A stretch of DNA of 13,423 nt, taken from an uncultured Eubacteriales bacterium (GTDB lineage: Bacteria > Bacillota > Clostridia > Oscillospirales > Oscillospiraceae). The stretch spans positions 1 to 13,423 of the forward strand of contig USEU01000057.1 of assembly GCA_900553805.1 (NCBI GenBank), read 5' to 3'. This document shows positions 1 to 8,536 of this stretch, piece by piece. Below the pieces are notes generated by a model, which had not been told where the DNA came from, made no database searches, and was given only the letters and a program-made list of their open reading frames with translations. A program made the position numbers and the translations under genes. The first letter of the stretch is position 1, and each line of letters opens with the position of its first letter.

Positions 1-32
1 GGTGGTGCTCCGCGCAGCGAATCAGGATAGCA

Positions 33-53
33 ATGATTGCCGGTGGCAATCAT
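33..53. repeat. Perfect 9-bp inverted repeat with 3-nt loop
   Basis: The arms ATGATTGCC (33-41) and GGCAATCAT (45-53) are perfectly complementary around a GGT loop. On the plus strand a run of five T lies 8 nt beyond the stem (62-66), too far for a standard intrinsic terminator. No gene is visible upstream to be terminated, because the window starts at base 1. It may be the end of a transcription unit lying to the left, or one more member of the hairpin cluster that fills 33-176. The pairing is seen directly; the function is unknown. Confidence 0.5.
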
Positions 54-63
54 ACATCTGCTT

Positions 64-83
64 TTTGCCGCGACAGCGGCAAA
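64..83. repeat. Perfect 8-bp inverted repeat with 4-nt loop
   Basis: The arms TTTGCCGC (64-71) and GCGGCAAA (76-83) pair fully around GACA. Neither strand has a T-run directly after the GC stem outside the stem itself, so it does not look like a simple terminator. It sits between the 33-53 hairpin and the larger 84-135 inverted repeat, as part of the structured tract downstream of glnS. Function is unknown. Confidence 0.5.
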
Positions 84-135
84 GGGGGTGTCATCGGTAA
101 CTTTGAGCTGTTACCATCCAACGAACAACACCCCC
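84..135. repeat. Nested inverted repeat downstream of glnS
   Basis: An outer 8-bp pair, GGGGGTGT (84-91) with ACACCCCC (128-135), encloses an inner perfect 6-bp hairpin, GGTAAC (96-101) with GTTACC (110-115). The outer right arm overlaps the end of the REP-like element at 128-176. The arrangement resembles the ends of a small non-autonomous element, but no target duplication could be shown and no transposase gene is present. It could equally fold in the 3' part of the glnS transcript. Confidence 0.4.
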
Positions 136-176
136 TCAGTCTCGCTAGGCTCGACAGCTCCCCCATTGGGGAGCCA
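128..176 (-). repeat. REP-like bipartite hairpin element, copy 1
   Basis: Read on the minus strand this has a GCTCCCC/GGGGAGC stem (arms 157-163 and 168-174, 4-nt loop), then a second imperfect stem region (about 139-155), and ends in GAGGGGGTGT. The element at 8414-8463 has the same three-part plan: a CTCCCC stem, a second stem and a terminal GAGGGG. Short palindromic intergenic repeats of this kind are common in gut Clostridia genomes, as I recall. The copy lies about 20 nt after the glnS stop codon and could stabilise the 3' end of the glnS mRNA. No T-run follows, so it is not a canonical terminator. Confidence 0.55.
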
Positions 177-194
177 TGGATTTTATGGGGACGT

Positions 195-1874
<1,680 letters not shown>

Positions 1875-1925
1875 ATCAAAACATCCTCTCTTTTGCTGGA
1901 ATGAGTACAAAACATATAATAAGGC

Positions 1926-1954
1926 ATTATACCCCATTTGATCGCGGTTTGCAA
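1926..1954 (-). promoter_or_regulatory. Sigma-A-type promoter for glnS
   Basis: On the minus strand there is TTGCAA (1949-1954) as the -35 box, a 17-bp spacer and a perfect TATAAT -10 box (1926-1931). Transcription would begin near 1919, giving a leader of about 45 nt before the ATG at 1874. A leader this short leaves no room for a T-box or other large riboswitch. The position also shows that the upstream in-frame start at 1976 is not used from this promoter. Confidence 0.82.
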
Positions 1955-2035
1955 TAAAAAATAACGCCAGTTTCATTCCTTTCGGCGGCGGTGCATGTGT
2001 AAAATGTAAACAAATAAAAAAATCGCTTTTTATGG

Positions 2036-2064
2036 TTGTCCAATGATTTGTTTTATGCTAAAAT
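2036..2064 (+). promoter_or_regulatory. Sigma-A-type promoter for pyrH operon
   Basis: TTGTCC (2036-2041), a 17-bp spacer and TAAAAT (2059-2064), with an extended -10 TG at 2056-2057. Transcription would begin near 2071, about 49 nt before the pyrH start. It lies in an AT-rich gap back to back with the glnS promoter; the two -35 boxes are about 80 bp apart. It is probably the main promoter for pyrH-frr and perhaps for the genes downstream. Confidence 0.72.
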
Positions 2065-2103
2065 ACAGTCGATGCAATCTGCACAGGCGCAGACAGCTGG
2101 AAC

Positions 2104-2110
2104 AAAGGAG
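2104..2110 (+). promoter_or_regulatory. Ribosome binding site fixing the TTG start of pyrH
   Basis: AAAGGAG lies 9 nt upstream of the TTG at 2120. No ATG or GTG in frame fits this site, so it decides in favour of the non-ATG start, from which the protein begins MAEVKYKRILLKVSGEAL as expected for UMP kinase. Confidence 0.85.
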
Positions 2111-2119
2111 TGAGAGAAT

Positions 2120-2839
2120 TTGGCAGAAGTCAAATACAAGCGCATTTTGCTGAAGGTCAGCGGTGAGGCCTTGGCCGGCGAGGCCCACCGGGGGCTGGAC
2201 TTCGGCGTGATCAATTCCGTGTGCGAGGTCATCCGTCAGTGCCGCGCCCTGGGCGTTCAGATCGGCCTGGTCATCGGCGGCGGCAACTTCTGGCGCGGGG
2301 TAAAGGACGGCGCGGACAAGATGCAGCGCTCCCACGGCGACGCCATGGGAATGCTGGCCACGGTGATGAATTCCATCGCGGTGGCGGATGCCCTGGAAAA
2401 GCACGGCATGGATGCCCGGGTGCTTACCGCGGTGGAGATGAACAAGTTCGCCGAGTACTTTACCCGTGACACCGCCGACCGCTACCTGAACGAGGGCAAG
2501 GTGGTCATCTTCGCCGGCGGCACCGGCAACCCCTATTTCTCCACCGATACCGGCGCGGTGCTCCGGGGCGTGGAGATCGAGGCGGACGCCATCCTGATGG
2601 CCAAGAATGTGGACGGCATCTATTCCGCCGACCCCAACAAGGACCCCACCGCTGTCAAGTTCGACCAGCTGACCTACGACGAGGTGCTGGCCCGTCATCT
2701 CCAGGCCACGGATACCACCGCCATGACGCTGGCGATGGATAACCACATGACCCTGGTATGCTTTGCCCTGAAAGACCCCCAAAACATCCTCCGCGTGGTA
2801 TGCGGAGAAAAAATCGGAACGATCGTTAAGGAGGATTAA
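2120..2839 (+). CDS. pyrH: UMP kinase
   Basis: Phosphorylates UMP to UDP with ATP, in the cytoplasm, on the de novo pyrimidine route. It belongs to the bacterial amino-acid-kinase-fold family, which is hexameric and usually activated by GTP and inhibited by UTP. The protein is 239 aa, the normal family size. Visible motifs are LLKVSGEAL (10-18), the glycine-rich GGGNFWRG (53-60), DAMGMLATVMNS (74-85) and the nucleotide-binding stretch GTGNPYFSTDTGAVLRG (134-150), then ADAILMAKNVDGIYSADP (155-172). Translation starts at TTG with a good ribosome site. Only 3 nt separate it from frr, and the frr ribosome site (AAGGAGG, 2828-2834) lies inside the last codons of pyrH, so the two are very likely translationally coupled. 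In many Firmicutes rpsB-tsf precedes pyrH; here pyrH is the first gene after its own promoter. Confidence 0.97.
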   Translation: MAEVKYKRILLKVSGEALAGEAHRGLDFGVINSVCEVIRQCRALGVQIGLVIGGGNFWRGVKDGADKMQRSHGDAMGMLATVMNSIAVADALEKHGMDARVLTAVEMNKFAEYFTRDTADRYLNEGKVVIFAGGTGNPYFSTDTGAVLRGVEIEADAILMAKNVDGIYSADPNKDPTAVKFDQLTYDEVLARHLQATDTTAMTLAMDNHMTLVCFALKDPQNILRVVCGEKIGTIVKED

Positions 2840-2842
2840 CAA

Positions 2843-3397
2843 ATGAGCGTTGATTTCAAGGAATATTCCAGAAGAATGGACAAGACCCTGGAGCACCTGG
2901 CCGACGACTTCGGCGCGGTCCGCGCCGGGCGGGCCAACCCGCAGGTTCTGGATCGGATCACCGTGGAGTATTATGGCAGTGAGACCCCGCTGAACGGTGT
3001 GGCCACCATCTCCTCTCCCGATGCCCGCACCCTGATCATTCAGCCCTGGGATACCAAGCTGCTGAAGGATATCCAGAAGGCCATCCAGGTCTCCGACCTG
3101 GGCATCAACCCCCAGAACGACGGCCGGATCATCCGCCTGGTGTTCCCCCAGCTGACCGAGGAGCGCCGTAAGGACCTGACCAAGCAGGTCAAGAAATATG
3201 CCGAGGATGCCAAGGTCGCCCTGCGCAACATCCGCCGGGACGGCATGGACTACGTGAAGAAGCTGAAAAAGAACAGCGAGATCACCGAGGACGACCAGAA
3301 GAAGGCCGAAAAGGACCTGCAGGATCTGCTGGATAAGAATATCAAGAATGTGGATGCCGCCCTTGCCGCCAAGGAAAAGGAACTGATGGCCATCTGA
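2843..3397 (+). CDS. frr: Ribosome recycling factor
   Basis: Acts with EF-G after peptide release to split the post-termination ribosome into subunits, freeing mRNA and tRNA. At 184 aa it has the standard length (about 185). Family landmarks are VRAGRANPQVLDRI (26-39), the PLNGVATIS hinge-region stretch (49-57), QLTEERRKDL (103-112) and the basic helix segment KVALRNIRRDGMD (124-136). The C-terminal third is a charged helix, as expected for the long three-helix bundle. The start codon is ATG with a strong AAGGAGG site spaced 8 nt away. It is co-transcribed with pyrH. A 150-nt gap rich in RNA structure separates it from uppS. Confidence 0.97.
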   Translation: MSVDFKEYSRRMDKTLEHLADDFGAVRAGRANPQVLDRITVEYYGSETPLNGVATISSPDARTLIIQPWDTKLLKDIQKAIQVSDLGINPQNDGRIIRLVFPQLTEERRKDLTKQVKKYAEDAKVALRNIRRDGMDYVKKLKKNSEITEDDQKKAEKDLQDLLDKNIKNVDAALAAKEKELMAI

Positions 3398-3409
3398 CCC
3401 CAGACTGTT

Positions 3410-3440
3410 TTCATCCCCCGGCAGCAATGCCGGGGGTGAA
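3410..3440 (+). other. GC-rich hairpin with GCAA tetraloop after frr
   Basis: A perfect 9-bp stem, CCCCCGGCA (3415-3423) with TGCCGGGGG (3428-3436), is closed by GCAA, a GNRA-type tetraloop. Beyond a single-nucleotide bulge (3414) the flanks TTCA (3410-3413) and TGAA (3437-3440) can add four more pairs. No T-run follows, so it is not a canonical intrinsic terminator. It begins 13 nt after the frr stop and could protect the pyrH-frr mRNA 3' end, or act with the stem at 3434-3491. Confidence 0.6.
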
Positions 3441-3491
3441 GGGCTGAAAATGGGAAACGCGGATGGGTTTCCTGTTTTCAGCTTTTCACCC
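3434..3491 (+). other. Long RNA stem-loop between frr and uppS, possible attenuator or processing site
   Basis: The arms 3434-3458 and 3467-3491 pair over 25 consecutive positions around an 8-nt loop. Of these, 21 are Watson-Crick and 4 are G-U (3441:3484, 3442:3483, 3451:3474, 3452:3473). The wobble pairs exist only in the plus-strand transcript; in the opposite strand they become A-C mismatches. If only the inner 16 bp (3443-3482) form, the stem is followed by TTTTC, a weak terminator-like tail. It would partly compete with the hairpin just upstream. Possible roles are partial termination, an RNase III-type cleavage site between pyrH-frr and the uppS block, or an unrecognised repeat. Confidence 0.55.
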
Positions 3492-3547
3492 GGCGGCCCG
3501 CGCCGCCCGGAGACTATTTGACATTGACACAGAAAGAGGTGCGATTT

Positions 3548-4279
3548 TTGGCACTTTTTAATGCTCAGACCGAGCCCATCAAGCCTGCGCCGCCCCGGCA
3601 CATTGCCATCATTATGGACGGCAACGGCCGCTGGGCGAAGAAGCGGGGCCTGCCCAGAACGGCGGGCCATGCCGCCGGGGCGGAGGCCTTCCGGCGGATC
3701 GCAAACTATTGCCGGACCCTGGGGGTGGAATACCTCACCGTTTACGCCTTCTCCACCGAGAACTGGAAGCGCTCCGCCGACGAGGTGTCCGGCATCATGC
3801 GCCTGCTGCGCCGGTACCTGGAGGAGGCGCTGGCGGACATGGAGAAGAACAAGGTGCGTTTCAAGTTCTTCGGCGACCTGACCCGGCTCAGCCCGGATCT
3901 GCAGCAGCTGTGCCGCAACGCCGAGAACCGCTCGGCGGACTACGACGTGCAGGTGAACTTCTGCCTGAATTACGGCGGCCGGGACGAGATCATTCACGCG
4001 GTAAAGCGGTGCCTTGCCGACGCGGCAGCGGGAACGCTTCAGCCCGAGGCGCTTACCGAGGAGACGTTTTCCCATTATCTCTATTCCGACGGGGTGCCGG
4101 ACCCGGAGCTGATCATCCGGCCCTCCGGCGAGGAGCGGATCAGTAATTTCCTGCTGTGGCAGTCCGCCTATTCCGAGTACGTATTCATGGACGTGCTCTG
4201 GCCGGACTTTGCCCCGGAGCATCTGGACCGGGCAATTGAGGAATATCATCGGCGCAACCGCCGTTTTGGAGGAACATAG
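3548..4279 (+). CDS. uppS: Undecaprenyl diphosphate synthase (isoprenyl transferase)
   Basis: Adds eight isopentenyl units in cis to farnesyl diphosphate to make undecaprenyl diphosphate, the C55 carrier for peptidoglycan and teichoic or polysaccharide precursors. From the TTG at 3548 the protein is 243 aa. The cis-prenyltransferase motifs are all present: HIAIIMDGNGRWAKKRG (18-34) with the catalytic Asp at 24, TVYAFSTENWKR (64-75), FCLNYGGRDEI (138-148) and RPSGEERISNFLLWQ (191-205), with Glu210 in SAYSEYVF. Start choice: AGAGG (3535-3539) lies 8 nt before the TTG at 3548, and the predicted protein then starts close to the family N-terminus. An in-frame TTG at 3518, preceded by GGAG, would give 253 aa and cannot be excluded. 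It ends 3 nt before cdsA. Confidence 0.95.
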   Translation: MALFNAQTEPIKPAPPRHIAIIMDGNGRWAKKRGLPRTAGHAAGAEAFRRIANYCRTLGVEYLTVYAFSTENWKRSADEVSGIMRLLRRYLEEALADMEKNKVRFKFFGDLTRLSPDLQQLCRNAENRSADYDVQVNFCLNYGGRDEIIHAVKRCLADAAAGTLQPEALTEETFSHYLYSDGVPDPELIIRPSGEERISNFLLWQSAYSEYVFMDVLWPDFAPEHLDRAIEEYHRRNRRFGGT

Positions 4280-4282
4280 AAG

Positions 4283-5098
4283 ATGAAGAAAAGAGTTATT
4301 ACCGCCGTGGTGCTGATCCCGGTGCTGGTGCTGGTGGTGCTGGTGGCCCCGAAGATCGTGGCGGCCATTGTGTGGGGCCTGCTGATGATGGTGGGCGTGT
4401 ATGAGCTGCTGTATGCCACCGGCCTGGTGCGGCACGTCAGAATGGTGCTGTATTCCGCCCTGATGGCCATGGCGATTTCCCTGTGGAGCTACCTTGGCGC
4501 GGAGCGCAGCGTCGCCCTGCTGGGGCTGCTGGTGTTCTGGATCCTGCTGTTTTCCGAGCTGATGGCAAACCATGTGAAGATCAGCCTGGAAATGGTGATG
4601 GACTGCTTCTTCGCCGGCGCGGTGGTGCCGTACCTGCTGTCCTCCGTGATCCGTATTCTGAGTATTTCCACCACCGGGCGGTATCTGATCCCCATTCCCT
4701 TTGTGGTGGCGTTCCTTTCCGATGCCGGGGCCTATTTTGCCGGGAGCATGTTCGGCAAGCACAAGCTGGCACCGGTGGTCAGCCCCAATAAGACCGTGGA
4801 GGGCGTGATCGGCGGATTGCTCAGCGCCATGCTGGGCATGCTGATCTATGGCGTGATCCTGCAGCTGGCCTGCCGCTTCCAGGTGAACTACGGCGCTGCG
4901 CTGCTGTATGGCCTGGTGGGCAGCGCGGTGGGCGTATTCGGCGACCTGTGCTTCTCTGTGTTCAAGCGGATGTCCGGCATCAAGGACTTCGGCACCATAA
5001 TCCCCGGCCACGGCGGCTTCTTTGACCGCTTTGACTCTATGGTGACCGTGGCCCCCTTTGTGGAGGCGATGATCCTGCTGATGCCGGTGGTGAACTGA
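4283..5098 (+). CDS. cdsA: Phosphatidate cytidylyltransferase (CDP-diacylglycerol synthase)
   Basis: Converts phosphatidic acid and CTP to CDP-diacylglycerol, the branch-point precursor of membrane phospholipids, as an integral membrane enzyme. The 271-aa protein has the usual length and is hydrophobic throughout, with several membrane segments beginning at about residues 6-22 and 24-46. The C-terminal half carries the conserved sequence: SDAGAYFAGSMFGKH (146-160), SPNKTVEG (167-174) and the family signature GDLCFSVFKRMSGIKD (220-235) followed by PGHGGFFDRFDS (241-252). Its GGAGG site (4268-4272) lies inside the end of uppS, 10 nt from the ATG, so the two genes are tightly linked. The stop codon is 1 nt from the dxr start. 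Confidence 0.96.
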   Translation: MKKRVITAVVLIPVLVLVVLVAPKIVAAIVWGLLMMVGVYELLYATGLVRHVRMVLYSALMAMAISLWSYLGAERSVALLGLLVFWILLFSELMANHVKISLEMVMDCFFAGAVVPYLLSSVIRILSISTTGRYLIPIPFVVAFLSDAGAYFAGSMFGKHKLAPVVSPNKTVEGVIGGLLSAMLGMLIYGVILQLACRFQVNYGAALLYGLVGSAVGVFGDLCFSVFKRMSGIKDFGTIIPGHGGFFDRFDSMVTVAPFVEAMILLMPVVN

Positions 5099-5099
5099 A

Positions 5100-6251
5100 A
5101 TGGTAAATTGCGTCAGTGTGCTTGGCTCCACCGGCTCCATTGGCCGTCAGAGCCTGGATGTGATCGGCCGCCTGGGCGGCATTCGTGTGTCTGCCCTGAC
5201 CGCCGGGACCAGCGTACAGAAAATGGCGGAGCAGTGCCGCCAATTCCGCCCCCAGCTGGCCGTGATGGCTACCCGGGAAGCGGCGCAGGCACTGAAGGCG
5301 GAGCTGGATGGCCAGCAGATCGAGGTCGCCTGGGGGGAGGAAGGCCTGCTCCGGGCGGCGACCCTGCCGGAGGCGGACTGCGTCATCACCGCCGTGGTGG
5401 GCATGGTGGGCCTGAAGCCCACGCTGGCGGCCATCCGGGCCAAGAAGCGGATCGGTCTTGCCAACAAGGAGACCCTGGTCTGCGCCGGTGAACTGGTAAT
5501 GGCCGAGGCGGAGAAATATGGGGCGCAGATCGTGCCCGTGGATTCCGAGCATTCCGCCATCTTCCAGTGCCTGATGGGCTGCGGGGACAAAAAAGAGGTG
5601 CGTAAAATTCTGCTCACCTGCTCCGGCGGCCCGTTCTTCGGCATGGAGGCGGAGCAGCTGCGCCGGGTGACCAAGGCGGACGCCCTGAAGCATCCCAACT
5701 GGAAGATGGGACCGAAAATCACCGTGGACTGCGCCACCCTGATGAACAAGGGCCTGGAGGTGATCGAGGCCATGCGCCTGTACCGGGTCCCCCTGGAGCA
5801 GGTGGAGGTGCTGATCCACCGGCAGAGCATCGTCCACAGCCTGGTGGAATTCACCGACGGCGCGGTGATGGCTCAGCTGGGCACCCCGGATATGCGCCTG
5901 CCCATTCAGCTGGCCCTGACCTACCCGGAGCGTGTGGAATCCCCGGTGGAGCGGCTGGATCTGACAAGGTGCGCCGCCCTGACCTTCTGCCACCCGGATT
6001 ACGAGAAATTCCCCTGCCTGGCCCTGGCCCGGGACTGCGCCAAGCGCGGCGGCACGGCCTGCCCGGCGATGAACGGAGCCAACGAAGAGGCGGTGGCCCT
6101 GTTCCTGGCGGATAAGATCGGTTTTTATGACATCTACCGGCTGGTGGCCCAGGCGGTGGAGCAGGTTCCCTTTATCCAGGATCCCACCTTGGAGGAAATC
6201 CTGGAAGCCGACCGGCTGGCCCGTCTGGCGGTGCGGCAAAATTCGTTTTAA
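5100..6251 (+). CDS. dxr: 1-deoxy-D-xylulose-5-phosphate reductoisomerase
   Basis: Second enzyme of the MEP isoprenoid pathway. It rearranges and reduces DXP to 2-C-methyl-D-erythritol 4-phosphate with NADPH and a divalent metal, and is the fosmidomycin target of this family. The protein is 383 aa, normal for the family. The NADPH loop GSTGSIG is at 9-15 and ANKETLVCAGE at 121-131. The metal ligands appear as D148 and E150 in VDSEHSAIF, and E219 in MNKGLE. The substrate-binding loop HPNWKMGPK is at 198-206, and the C-terminal NGANEEAVALFL at 325-336. The phosphate-site segment reads TCSGGPFF where many homologues have TASGGPFR. The start is 1 nt after the cdsA stop with only a weak GGTGG upstream, which suggests translational coupling. 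Its product feeds the pathway ending in ispG and UppS. Confidence 0.97.
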   Translation: MVNCVSVLGSTGSIGRQSLDVIGRLGGIRVSALTAGTSVQKMAEQCRQFRPQLAVMATREAAQALKAELDGQQIEVAWGEEGLLRAATLPEADCVITAVVGMVGLKPTLAAIRAKKRIGLANKETLVCAGELVMAEAEKYGAQIVPVDSEHSAIFQCLMGCGDKKEVRKILLTCSGGPFFGMEAEQLRRVTKADALKHPNWKMGPKITVDCATLMNKGLEVIEAMRLYRVPLEQVEVLIHRQSIVHSLVEFTDGAVMAQLGTPDMRLPIQLALTYPERVESPVERLDLTRCAALTFCHPDYEKFPCLALARDCAKRGGTACPAMNGANEEAVALFLADKIGFYDIYRLVAQAVEQVPFIQDPTLEEILEADRLARLAVRQNSF

Positions 6252-6263
6252 GCGAGGCATTTT

Positions 6264-7364
6264 ATGACAGCATTCAGTATCATTTTCGGCATTATCCTGT
6301 TCAGCCTGTTGATTTTCATCCATGAGCTGGGACATTTTACCGCCGCCAAGAGCTTTGGCGTGCAGGTGAATGAATTCTCCATGTTCATGGGGCCTGCCCT
6401 GTGGAAAAAGCAGAAAGGGGAGACTCTGTATGCCATCCGCCTGATTCCTTTCGGCGGCTACTGCGAAATGGAGGGCGAGAACGGCGACAGTGCGGAAAAC
6501 CCCCGCTCCTTCGGCGCCGCCGCCTGGTGGAAGCGGGTCATCATCCTGGTGGCGGGGCCGACCATGAACCTGCTGGCGGGGCTGGTGCTCTTTGCCATTT
6601 TCTTTGCGCCCCAGCAGCGCTACAATGTGCCGGTGGTCGCCTCCATGGAGCCGAACTGCGCCCTGGCTGCCACCGATACTCAGCCCGGATTGATGGTAGG
6701 TGACCGCATTCTGGAAGTGGACGGCGAAAAGGTCTATATGTACACCGATTTCAGCCTGGCGCTCACCGCCCATACCAACACGGAAAAGGATCCCGAAAAC
6801 CGGCATGATCTGGTGCTCCTGCGGGACGGGAAAAAGGTTCGGCTGGATAATTTCGCCATGCAGAAGCAGGAGTATCCCAATGAGGACGGCACCACCACTC
6901 TGCGCTATGGCTTTAATTTTGGCTCCGTGGAGCGCAGCTTTGGCAGCCTGGTCAGTCAGACCTGGCGAGCCTGCCTTTCCAATGTCCAGATGGTGCGCAT
7001 CAGCCTGAAAATGCTGTTCGGCGGCCAGGCCAGCGTGAAGGATCTGAGCGGTCCTGTGGGCATCGTGCACATGATGACCGAGACGGCGAACCAGTCCTCC
7101 AATCTCTATTATGCGCTGCTGAATATGATCAGCTTCGGCGGCCTGATCACCGTGAACCTGGGCGTGATGAATCTGCTGCCCATTCCCGGCCTGGACGGCG
7201 CCCGGGCGGTAGGCGTGCTGCTGACCGCGCTGGTGGAGGGCATCACCCGCAAAAAGGTCAATCCCAAATACGAGGGCTATATCCAGAGCGCCGGTACCCT
7301 GGTGCTGTTTGCGCTGCTGGGAATCATCATGTTCAAAGACGTAATCCAGATTTTTAAGGGGTAA
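6264..7364 (+). CDS. rseP: Site-2-type intramembrane zinc metalloprotease (RseP/RasP family)
   Basis: Cuts transmembrane substrates within the membrane. In B. subtilis the relative RasP cleaves anti-sigma factors, FtsL and leftover signal peptides. The protein is 366 aa. The zinc site HELGH (20-24) is in the first membrane helix, the GPTMNLLAG segment (98-106) is in the second, and the third catalytic motif NLLPIPGLDG (303-312) supplies the Asp. A single PDZ domain lies between (about 125-195), with the carboxylate-loop-like GLMVGDRILEVDGEKV (142-157). A last membrane segment is at about 343-357. Position between dxr and ispG matches the conserved Firmicutes neighbourhood. It starts 12 nt after dxr with a modest GCGAGG site. 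Its target in this organism cannot be told from the window. Confidence 0.95.
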   Translation: MTAFSIIFGIILFSLLIFIHELGHFTAAKSFGVQVNEFSMFMGPALWKKQKGETLYAIRLIPFGGYCEMEGENGDSAENPRSFGAAAWWKRVIILVAGPTMNLLAGLVLFAIFFAPQQRYNVPVVASMEPNCALAATDTQPGLMVGDRILEVDGEKVYMYTDFSLALTAHTNTEKDPENRHDLVLLRDGKKVRLDNFAMQKQEYPNEDGTTTLRYGFNFGSVERSFGSLVSQTWRACLSNVQMVRISLKMLFGGQASVKDLSGPVGIVHMMTETANQSSNLYYALLNMISFGGLITVNLGVMNLLPIPGLDGARAVGVLLTALVEGITRKKVNPKYEGYIQSAGTLVLFALLGIIMFKDVIQIFKG

Positions 7365-7369
7365 GAACG

Positions 7370-8407
<1,038 letters not shown>

Positions 8408-8413
8408 TCACAT

Positions 8414-8463
8414 CTGCCTCCCCTGAAAGGGGAGGCGGCGCGCGCAGCGCGCCGGAGGGGTCA
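8414..8463 (+). repeat. REP-like bipartite hairpin element, copy 2
   Basis: A perfect 8-bp stem GCCTCCCC (8416-8423) / GGGGAGGC (8429-8436) with a 5-nt loop is directly followed by a perfect 7-bp stem GGCGCGC (8437-8443) / GCGCGCC (8447-8453) with a 3-nt loop, then GGAGGGGTC. It has the same plan as the minus-strand copy at 128-176, with a different second stem. It sits 8 nt after the ispG stop, between ispG and polC. It could mark or stabilise the 3' end of the upstream mRNA. No T-run follows. Confidence 0.6.
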
Positions 8464-8536
8464 GGCGCGGTACGCAGAATACCAATGCAGAAGAACCAAA
8501 AAAGCGCGATCAACCATACTTCATTGGGAAATACAT
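8464..8536 (+). other. Short gap before polC with no clear promoter
   Basis: Between the REP-like element and the polC ATG there are 73 nt, richer in A/T than the genes. I see no convincing -35/-10 pair. The only ribosome-site candidate is the weak GGGA at 8526-8529, 7 nt before the ATG. polC may depend on read-through from the operon, or on a promoter I cannot recognise. Confidence 0.4.

Noticed and set aside
1875..1925. T-box or other amino-acid riboswitch in the glnS leader
   Set aside because: The leader from the predicted start is only about 45 nt and has no T-box sequence or long stems.
3518..3562. Promoter suggested by TTGACATTGACA upstream of uppS
   Set aside because: Neither TTGACA has a TATAAT-like hexamer 16-18 bp downstream. 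The nearest, TTTAAT at 3557-3562, is 27 bp away.
2030..5140. Very long open frame (over 1000 codons) on the minus strand opposite pyrH to cdsA
   Set aside because: It is antisense to five well-supported genes. Its His/Gly/Gln-rich, low-complexity translation is what G/C-biased third positions produce on the opposite strand. It matches no family I know.
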